A stretch of 64,000 nucleotides of DNA from Isochrysis galbana (Eukaryota > Haptophyta > Isochrysidales > Isochrysidaceae): assembly GCA_018136815.1 (NCBI GenBank), contig CM030937.1, positions 5,942,526 through 6,006,525 on the forward strand. Reading direction: 5' to 3'. The notes under the pieces were generated by a model that saw nothing but the letters and a program-made list of their open reading frames with translations, had not been told where the DNA came from and searched no databases. The stretch's first letter is position 1, and each line of letters starts with the position of its first letter. Below, piece after piece: positions 53,268 through 61,836 of this stretch. Made by a program: the position numbers and the translations under genes.

Positions 53268-54252
53268 TTCGTGGGCGAAGCTGTGGAATAAACTAGAATA
53301 CAACACCATACATAACGTATTTAGAGACTTCGGCGCAACGACGCCCTTCTGTAGCGAGGAATGCGAACAATATCTTAGAAATAACGACACATACATCCAC
53401 TTTCAGGGAGAATACATCCCAAAAGTTAAATTCTTGGAATCATGGAGCACCATAGTAGACCACGCCACGTCGATGTTGTCAACACTAGCAGACCCAACGG
53501 GAAGAGAGACCACGGCAACGGGACGAGAAACCAGGGAACAACACGGCTCGAAAGAGCCTATCCCAAAATTACGCATAGCCCAAGACGGTAGCTATTTTGC
53601 CGAAATCAAAGGCGTGTGGCATGAAGCGGAGCTTTCGTACCTAGGCACGCCCATAATAGGCGAAAAACTCGACAATGCCCCCGCGCAGCTAGATCCCTCC
53701 CCGCCGCCACAATGGGGGGGAAAAGTCCTCGGCCGGCCAGTTCCGCGCGGGGGGGTTCCCCTGCGGATGCTTCCTTGCGGGGCAAGGCTCCCCCGCGGTG
53801 CGCGCGCGGGGGGAGTTCCTCCCCTCCTCCCTCCGGAGTTCCTGTCGGCGTCTGCTGCGCGCGGGGGGGGAATTCCTGTTCCCCCTCCGGAGGTCCGGTC
53901 GGCGTTTTCTGCGCGCGGGGGGGTGCGCGGGGGGGGTTCCTGTCCTCCTCCCTCCGGAGCTCCTGTCGGCGTATTCTGCGCGCGGGGGGGAATTCCTGTT
54001 CCCCCTCCGGAGGTCCGGTCGGCGTGTTTTCCGCGCGGGGGGGGAATCTTAGACCTTTCGCCTGCGCCCTCTGCGAGCCCGTCTCCCGTCTCCCAAGGGG
54101 GGGGTGCAGCAAAGGTGGCAGCTATGCAGTTTGACGAAACAGTGAGGAGGCGCGGGCAATCGTTACCCAGGGGGAAGAGATTTTCCCCATTCCTGCAATG
54201 GGGGCTTCCTTGCTTGAGCTGCCCGACTTTGCAACGCTGTTGCGCCTGGTAG
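53268..54252 (+). CDS. Unclassified ORF with a C-terminal minisatellite
   Basis: An open frame of about 320 codons runs from just after a stop at 53268. The first 130 codons look genuinely coding (NVFRDFGATTPFCSEECEQY, DGSYFAEIKGVWHEAELSYL). The rest is a GC-rich tandem repeat translated as Gly/Pro/Arg. No family is recognised and no ATG lies near the left end, so it is probably an exon or part of the neighbouring fossil retroelement. Confidence 0.35.
53795..54050 (+). repeat. Minisatellite, about 60-70 bp units
   Basis: Four or so units alternate around gcgcgggggggaattcctgt, ccctccggaggtccggtcgg and ttctgcgcgcggggg. The runs of G differ in length between units. Confidence 0.8.
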
Positions 54253-54461
54253 CAACCTCGCAGCCCGGTGCCTTCCGGGGAGATCCGACGCGCCTCGTAG
54301 TGGCTGATGTGACGATTCGACAGGGGTGACGACCTCGAGCGTCCCGACGCCTCGAGGGCTCTAAGAATAGATGCTGAGGGATGGATTTTGGAGTCATTCG
54401 ATGTGGATTTGTTGTTTTGCCACCCTTGAACTGTCGAGTGCGGGCGGTTCGCGGTTCAGGC
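54253..54461. other. Spacer, nothing recognised
   Basis: This is the left flank of the hAT insertion. A minus-strand frame runs toward it without a recognisable domain. Confidence 0.3.
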
Positions 54462-55311
54462 TGTGGCTGTAGGCCCAGGCGGAAATATTCAGGATATTTC
54501 GCGGGATATTTGGGCGAATATGGCCCAAAAAATATTTCGCATATTTTGCGGAATATTTGGGCTGCTCAAGCAAGGAGATCAAAAACAAAACACCCTTTTC
54601 AACAAGAAAATCATTAGAAAGGCATGGCCGGCGGCACTAGGCGCGAAAGCGCGAAAAATAAAGATCCGGTGCGAGCTTCTTGGTTAGTTCAACTCTCGAT
54701 GCGTGAGATTTACGCGTGTTACTATCATAATCCGTGAGCGAGCCCCCAGGAGCGGAGTCGCACGCATGGGAACGGCACTGTTGGCGGGAGGCGGGAGAAC
54801 GCAGACACCCCCCCCCCCCCCCGCGATGCCTCCGACTCCGAGAGGTATTCCTAATTCTGCTTCGTGTGAGCATGTCTTCTCTTTGCTTGCGTGTATGTTT
54901 CCTTCTGTGCGTGCAACTTCTTTGGCTGATCAAGTTGAGGCCTCTGTCTTGTTGCGTTACAACCGCACCAAGAGGAAGCAGGAAGCGGGAAAGCAGTGAT
55001 GTGATTGATGGAATGATGGAATGAGAGTGTGTGCATATCTATTTGCTAATGATTACTGAATGTTCTCTACTTATTTATAGGGAGAGAAGAAAGATGATAT
55101 GGGGAAGGTGCAAGAGGGCGTGAGCGTGAGGCGTGAGGGCGTAAAGAAAGATATATATATACATGCGGAAACGCGCGCGCGAGCAAAAAAAAACTCTACA
55201 ACGAGATATTTTTCGGGATATTTGGGCAGCTCGCCGGCATATAAATGGGATATTTTTGCTGAATATTTGGGCAAGTTTTTCGGAATATTTCCGCCTGGGC
55301 CTATGTGGCTG
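54462..55311 (+). mobile_element. Non-autonomous hAT element with transposase remnant
   Basis: The element 54470-55303 has perfect inverted ends of about 21 bp beginning taggcccaggcggaa, with 8-bp duplications tgtggctg on each side. Subterminal ggatatttgggc-type words repeat at both ends. Between about 54825 and 55000 it keeps a hAT dimerisation segment (NSASCEHVFSLLACMF, SLADQVEASVLLRYNRTK). It is an internally deleted hAT, related to the element at 27212. Confidence 0.9.
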
Positions 55312-55908
55312 TCACTGAAGTTGTTGAGTGATTTGGCCATATGGTCCAGGTCCCACCACTTGGAGGAGCGTGTGGTGCGGTCGGCGGCCGCTGAGTCGAA
55401 GAAAAGATTTTCAACGAATTTGTCGAGTCTATTCGTTGTGGTGTTGTGCCCTTGAGCGTAGCGGCGTCGTCGAGCGCGCTATGGTTGTAGAAGTTCGGGT
55501 GGTCTCTCGGCGGGGGTACCACGTAAGAAATTGTAGTCTTGTAAGAGGTCTTGTTGGCTAGCATCCCTAGCCACATACACCGGACGAGCCATGCGCCAAC
55601 CGCGCACACCCCCATCGCGGCTGAGGGGCTCCGTTGCCGATGAGGCACGGTCCCTCAGCACTAGGATTAAACCAGGACAACAAGAAAACTCTGACAAAGA
55701 TGCTCTGCAATGCTCTAAGTTCTAACGCGCGACGCCAATCCCCCCAACACCCGCCCCCCCCCCGTCCCGCTCTCCTAGCGCCCACGCTTCTCCTTCCCTC
55801 TTTCCCTTGCTTTCCTTTCTCTATACCCTATTGATTTATTCTGTAGTCTGCGGCCTCTCCGCGGGCTCACCTCATCACTACCCCACTCTCCTGCCCGGGC
55901 CGCTCTTG
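55312..55908. other. Right flank of the hAT insertion and HMGCS 5' region
   Basis: Minus-strand frames at about 55300-55700 look partly coding but have no recognised domain. They continue the frame on the far side of the hAT insertion. From about 55760 the sequence is pyrimidine-rich, like the leader of the HMG-CoA synthase gene. Confidence 0.35.
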
Positions 55909-58546
55909 ATGAAGGCGGCCCCGGCGGGGCGTCGCCCGCTCCCCGAGGCGCAGCCGGCGTCAGGGGTGGCGAGGGGCCACCCGACGCGCACCGAGCTGCG
56001 CGCGTGCCGTGCCCGCGCCGCGGGCATCCACGCGATCGAGCTCTACACCCCTCGCCACGCTGCAGCCGCCAGCGCGCTCGAGGTGGAGCACAGCGTGCCT
56101 GGCAAGTACACGACTGGCCTGCTGATGGACGCCTTCTGCGGGCCAGATTGGGACGAGGACCCCGTCTCGTTTGCGCTCACCGTCGTCTCAAGGCTGCTAT
56201 GGAGGAACAACTTGAGGCACGCAGACGTGGGGATGATACAGGCGCGCTGCGCCGCAAGCTGGGCACTGCGGCGCGCTTGCCAACCCGCACTCCTCCTCCC
56301 AATCTGCGCGCCGCACAGGTCGGCTCCGAGTCGCTGCTCGACCGAGCCAAGAGCATCAAGTCCAACGTGATGGCGCTTTTTGAGGCGCATGGCGCGACCG
56401 ACATCCAGGGGACCGACCAGTACAATGCTTGCTACGGTGGAACGGCGGCCTTGCTCAACTGCATCAACTGGGTACAGAGCTCTGCTTGGGACGGCCGCTG
56501 GGCCATTGCCATCGCCACCGACATCGCCGATGCACCAGCGCAATATCGCTTCATGGTTGGAGCTGCCGCGGTCGCCGTGCTGGTGCGCATGCCTCCCGTC
56601 CGATGCTGCGTCTGATCGCGCTGAGGCATGCAACAAGGCCATCATCCGAACAAAACATGCGCCGCTACTATCCAATTTGGCTGGGTGCGCTGGCTGCTCA
56701 CCGCGCGCTTCATGCCAGGTGGGACCCGACGGACCGCTCGAGATCCAGCGCGAGCGTGTCTCGCACGTCCTGAATAGGTGGCGGCTATCCAACCTGCTCC
56801 CTTCCTCATGCTCCTTGCAATTGCGGGCACTTGCGCCACTCGGCCAACACGAGTTGCTATACAGTATCACCGCATCGCTTGAGCGGGCCGCGGCTGGCGA
56901 CCAACGCGGATTGTCATCCCGGTAACGTACCCTGTTCGTAGATGGGACTTCTACAAGCCCATCGGATGGCACGAGATGGCCCCCATCGTCGACGGGCCGT
57001 ACTCCATCGAGGTGAGAAATGAGCGCCGCACGGCGCTTGCGATCACCGCGGCTACTTCGTCCACTCCTCGGCGGCGACACGCACGCGCCCGTGCCCACGC
57101 GTTTCCTCAGGTGTATTTCTCCTGCCTCGACTCTTGCCAGCGCCAGCTGGGAGAGCGCGTCGGCTACTCCAACATGATCGAGAGCCACGATTACATTGTG
57201 TATCACCTCGGTGGGGTCGCGAGCGAGGAGTCCAAATCGGGCGCAGGGCGCCCGGCGTAGAATGAGGAGTGGTTCGTGTATCGCTGGTCGCGATAGCAAC
57301 TTTGCCGCTTCCGGGTCAGCCGCTTTCTCACGACTGCCCTCCTGAATGAATCCGTCCTCAGGCTCAGGGCCCAAGTTTGTGAAGCACGCCTTTGAGCGCT
57401 CTTGTACCATGGCGTATGCGACAGACGAGGCGGGGCGGAAGCTAGAGGCCGAGCATCAAGAGGGGGAATACTCGACGCCGCGGAAAGGGACGGCCAGGCG
57501 CAAATTCAAAGGCTTGTGCCAGATGCAACAAGACCGGCTTTTCGACGCAAAGGTGAGCAGGAGTGTGTCCCCTGCCCCACCCAATCCATGCGCGCCTCGC
57601 TCCTAGACCGCTGCACCCACTTGCCCACCTTGTAGGTGGCCCCGTCGCTTTGTCTTGCCACGCGCATCGGGCCGATGCATACTGCTGCCGCCTACACCAA
57701 CCTGACATCGCTATTGCTGGAGAAGCGCGAGGCCCTCGTCGGAAAGAGCATTGCGCTGTTTTCCTACGGCTCGGGCGCGGCGTCAACGATGTATTGCCTA
57801 AAAGTGCGCGCCCTTTGTGGAGGCCCGCACGCCCGTGGAATGCGAGCCGCCCGCCACGCGAATCAAGCGACTTCACCCCGCCCGCGACGTGTTGTGTCAC
57901 AGGTTCGCAGCCTACCCGTGACCAATTGGAGAAAGCACGAGGAGCTTGACATGCGCGTATACCACGATGGCAAGACCTTCGACGCCATCTGCAACCGATA
58001 CACCAACACGTATGGCAAGTTCGGCTGGAAGGCCGAGGTGCGTCCGACGCGCGTATGCCAGCCGTAATCTTGTGGAAGCATTGGCGCATATGGCAGCCGT
58101 GCTCTTGTGTGAGCATTGGCGCACGGAGTTTCGCCTTCGGCAGCCAGAGGTCGCACCACGCGAGGACAATTGCCAGTTGCGTAGCCGTGTCATCGCGTGT
58201 GGTGCGAAGTATCACTCAGCCGGACAGGGGGAGCTCCGTCTGATGCCTCGTCATGCCCTCCTTGCAGGTGAGCGACATTCAATTCCCAGGCGCCTACTAC
58301 CTTACGGAGTGCGACGAGTACGGACGGCGTGCCTACCATCTGGTGAAAGATCCTGACATGAGCTTGCGAGCGCCGCCACGGATCACAATTGAGAAGCCAA
58401 AGGGGGGTTGGACCCTACATGAAGAGGACGAGGGGACGGCGCAAGATGATGATACCAACAACGGGGCCAATGCATTGGAGGATAGAGAGCCATACACCCA
58501 CAAACAAGTGAGTGGAACCCCATTGGTTCAGGACGCTAGGCGGTAG
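55909..58546 (+). CDS. HMGCS: Hydroxymethylglutaryl-CoA synthase (mevalonate pathway)
   Basis: The enzyme condenses acetyl-CoA with acetoacetyl-CoA to HMG-CoA. It is 532 residues in nine exons: 55909-56241, 56319-56582, 56719-56777, 56942-57011, 57111-57210, 57362-57552, 57636-57803, 57903-58037 and 58268-58546. All junctions keep phase. Intron 1 is GC-AG (acag|gcgcgc) and the others GT-AG; the exon 6 acceptor has a close alternative. Catalytic residues are present: Glu115 in QVGSESLLDRAKS, Cys149 in NACYGGTAALLNCINW, and His274 in IVYHL. WDFYKPIG and LFSYGSGAASTMYCLK are family blocks. The first 38 residues form a polar extension; a start further upstream in frame is possible. The C-terminal tail is acidic and unique. 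A cytosolic enzyme is likely. Confidence 0.94.
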
Positions 58547-58860
58547 CTTTCTCTGTTCGTGCCTAGATTGCTTGAGGCCACACAAGAGGAGTAGAATTTT
58601 GCACATAAGTCGGAGGCCATGGCGATCACGGTAGGGCAAGCGATGAGGTACGCGTATTTGTGTAAGGATATGGCTTGAGGTTAGTCTCGAGGTAGGGTTG
58701 GTAGACGTCTCATGGCGACATATTGTAGTTGAGTGCGGCCACGTGCTGATCGATGCGGCATGCGCCGCAGACTACTTTCGTCATAACTCCGGGTTGTCAC
58801 CACTAGTATAAAAATCGACTCTTTCAAGGAAAGAAACAGGTAACACCCCACATCCCCCCG
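58547..58860. other. Intergenic, nothing recognised
   Basis: This is the 3' flank of HMGCS, with no domain-bearing ORF. Confidence 0.4.
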
Positions 58861-59312
58861 CTGCTTAGTTTATCGTTTATGTGTCCGCGCTCCGCGCTGC
58901 TCTTAACCCCGCCGCGGATCAAGAGAGCCGTAGACAAAATAATGTGGATATCGCGGTGGTGCCCATGAGGCAACCACCGCGGCTTGGGCGAGGCAGAGCG
59001 CCATCGCCGATCGCATCGCCAATCGTATATCGCCGGGTAAGATTCTTACTACATTCACGCGCACGCACATTCACACAAACGCACGCGAAACTAATAGTAA
59101 CAAAGTAAGAGCGCGCGGGGAAATTTCTGTGCCGCAAGAATGCCCCGCGCGGACTCGAAACGGCCGCGAGGGAGAAGTGAGAAGCAGAGACCTCAGTATA
59201 AACATACAGAGGTTAGAATGAGCATCCACGATGCATGAGATGGATGTATCCATGATAGATATGCATCTATGATGCACATATCATGGATGTATCCATGATA
59301 CCCCCTCCTAAG
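58860..59312 (-). repeat. 3' LTR of a copia-type element (fossil)
   Basis: On the minus strand the LTR starts just after a purine tract (ggaggggg, about 59305-59313) with tatcatggatacatcc. It continues through cattctaacctc, ggtctctgcttctc and gcgcggggcattcttg. The same sequence appears as solo or partial LTRs at 17331 and 6794. The left boundary is approximate. Confidence 0.65.
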
Positions 59313-59355
59313 CGGAGTACGGGTACGACGCTTACAACCAAACGTCGAAGTAGAT

Positions 59356-59985
59356 TCACATCTCGCTGAGAGTCGAAGAAGAGAAGGAATCAAGGAGTTG
59401 AAGAATCCGATGGAATTGGTTGCGCGGACATGGTTTCGTCAAAATGTCAGCAACCATCTGGTGCCCTTTGACGTGCTTGAGCGTGAGGACCTGTTTAGCG
59501 ACGAGGTCGCGCAAAAAGGCTCCTGCACGCAAGATATGCTTAGTCTTCTTGAAAGCCACCGGATCAAAAGCCATGTCAACGGCGGACTTGGAATCCGAGT
59601 AAACGATCGAAGGGCCATTAAGAAGAATGCCGAGATCCGTGATGAGGTCCCGAATAAAGATGAGATCTTTGGCGGTAAGCATCGCGCCGAAATACTCAGC
59701 CTCGGCACTCGAGAGAGAAACGGATCGTTGCATCTTCGAGAACCATTGTATGGGGCAGCCGTAGAAGAAGAAGAGGGCGCCACTACATGAGTACTTTGCT
59801 TCCCAATTTGAATCCACAAAGGTTACAAAGGACATCTTTGGATTGGGAGCAAAGTGTAGGACGCGGTCTTTGGAGCCCCTGAGGTATATGAGCGCTCGTA
59901 CGGCCGCGTGGAAATGGGTAGCACCGGGATTAGTCATGAACCGGGACAACTGGGAAGCCGCATAGGCCAAATCAGGTCGAGACAT
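59356..59985 (-). mobile_element. Copia-type RNase H region (fossil), cut by a LINE
   Basis: The frame begins MSRPDLAYAASQLSRFM and contains the Ty1/copia RNase H blocks VTFVDSNWEAKYSCSGALFF, SLSSAEAEYFGA, YSDSKSAVDMAF and HVKGHQMVADILTK. It starts exactly at the 3' end of the LINE, so the upstream pol of this element lies on the far side, outside the window. This is a broken element. Confidence 0.88.
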
Positions 59986-60290
59986 AAAAAAAAGATCTTC
60001 TTAAAATTCCCCGCTACGCGTGCGGCGTGAGGCAGTGTGCTTGTGTACCTCCCTACTACCCAACCTTAACCCCTGACAACCCCCTCCCCCTTTCCCAGTT
60101 CCCTCTTTATCGGAGAAGCTGGTTCCGGGGAGGCCGCGCGCGCTGCTTCGGCCGGGAGTTGGAGAGAAGGGGGCTGGAGACTGTGATTCGTTCTTTATGC
60201 TAGTGTTAATTCGGGTTGCCTTCCATTGTGTATCGTGGGATCCTCATTGATATCCTCTGCGGTTTCTACTAAGACGCGGTATTAAGTGCC

Positions 60291-60956
60291 TTAGGTGATG
60301 TTACGGATGTCTAGACCTCTCGCCGCCTGCAGGAGGTCTTCCGATGTTTCTAGGTTGAACTCCTTGTCCACCGTGTAGAGCGGACTTATCAATTTCTTAA
60401 TGTGTTTGTTGCTCGGGGCGTGTAGCCCCATATTCTCTCGTTGTTTTTTCAGCCTCTGAAAGAAACCGACTTTCGCCGTTGCTAATAGGTGGTATCTCGC
60501 AAGGATCGCTCTTAAGATCGACCTAACGGACCTGCCGTCCGCGTTGCCATATTGGATGTTATAAAAGTCAGTTAGTATGTACCTCCACGCCAGGATGCCT
60601 AAGTATCCCGAGGAGGGGTGCGGTCTGTCCACTTGATAGCAGAAAAGTCGTTGGGCCGTTTCGGATCCCGGCCTAAGGTTAATCCCCAGAAGTCCTTCTA
60701 TGAATTCAAAGATGGGTTCCGTCGCGATACATGAGGCCAGGTGGGTGGAGCTTTCAGGGGCTATGCCGCAAAAGCGGCATGTTGGATCGTCAGTAAAGCG
60801 GTTCGCTGTAGCTAACCTCCTATGTAGGACATGTTTAAAATGCAAATAAGAGTCTCTAGGCGTCAAAAAGTTATATTTGTATAGTTGCGATATTTGTTTC
60901 CACTTTCCCGAGAGGACCGGTAACCTTTTCTCCCATCTTAGTGTGGATTTTTGCGA
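60291..60956 (-). CDS. LINE ORF, C-terminal part with zinc knuckle
   Basis: This is the end of the LINE polyprotein after the SINE insertion. It continues in the same frame as the RT part (QKSTL then RWEKRLPVLSGKWKQ). It contains a Cys/His knuckle, CRFCGIAPESSTHLASC, the C-terminal nucleic-acid-binding motif common in L1-like elements. It ends at a single stop before the 3' UTR. Confidence 0.8.
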   Translation of the reverse strand, partial: SQKSTLRWEKRLPVLSGKWKQISQLYKYNFLTPRDSYLHFKHVLHRRLATANRFTDDPTCRFCGIAPESSTHLASCIATEPIFEFIEGLLGINLRPGSETAQRLFCYQVDRPHPSSGYLGILAWRYILTDFYNIQYGNADGRSVRSILRAILARYHLLATAKVGFFQRLKKQRENMGLHAPSNKHIKKLISPLYTVDKEFNLETSEDLLQAARGLDIRNIT

Positions 60957-61836
60957 CTAATCTTATGATTGGTCGCCATGGAGGGGGGCCTCGCGCCCCC
61001 CCCACTCTCTCGGCCTCCCTCATGGGGGGCGAGAACCATCCACCCCCCTGCGCTGCCTCTTGGCATGCAGGGGGGACTCACCCAGACTGCCCAGACTCTC
61101 CCAGAGAGCTGGGCACAGATCGCACGCCCTGGCCCGCGTTGGCCTGCTTCTCGCTCTGACCAACCCCTCCTCCCCCTGGGCCCCCCTGATCAGGACCCCC
61201 CAGCCAGCTCCTGTCGACTTGCAGGGGCGCGGGAGCCAGCGAGGGAGAGGCAGGAGGGGCCAGGGCCATGCCCCAGCCTCACCTGCCCCCTGAGCTGTGC
61301 TCCCAGGCCCCCTGCAGGCCTCCTGGGGACCTGAAGAGGGGCCGCAGGCGCGCGCCATGGCCAGAGCCGCAGGGAAGAGAGGAGGAAGAGGGAAGAGGGA
61401 GGGGAGGGGGGAGTGGCAGCTCTCCCCTCCGGCATTCACGTGTCTTCTCGCCCCGTTTGGGTAAGAGAAGACGGGGGCACCAGGACCAGGAGGAAGGGCC
61501 GTGGCTCGCCGCGGCCACTCGCTCCGGCGAGGCGGGATTAGCGTTTCTGGGCTTCCATTCACGAAAGCCCCCCCCCCCCCTGCGTTGTTTTTCCCCGAAA
61601 GGGGTTTTCCCTCAGCGTGGACTCGAGGAGAGGACGCGCTGGGGTGCGCGGGGTCGGTGCGTGCACTGGGGGGAGGACAAATATCGAGGGGAGGGGGCGT
61701 GCCCCCACCCCTCGGTATCACTCGGACACCTGGCCCGTCAGGCATGGCGGGATTCTGGGACGGAGACGTTATGTCCAATTAGCTAGTGGGGTTGGCTAGG
61801 ATATAACATTGATTATTTTAGTGTGGATTTTTGCGA
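60938..61836 (+). mobile_element. SINE-like retroposon copy D in the LINE, 19-bp target-site duplication
   Basis: The element 60957-61817 is flanked by ttagtgtggatttttgcga at 60938-60956 and 61818-61836. It begins ctaatcttatgattggtcgc with a GC hairpin, and ends gtccaattagctagtgg, ggatataacatt. The duplication is perfect and the LINE frame is otherwise open, so this is a young insertion. Its close relative is copy H (11757-12727). Confidence 0.88.

Noticed and set aside
56043-57410. A 455-codon minus-strand ORF across the HMGCS gene
   Set aside because: The plus strand gives nine phase-consistent exons with all HMG-CoA synthase motifs; the long antisense frame is a GC artefact.
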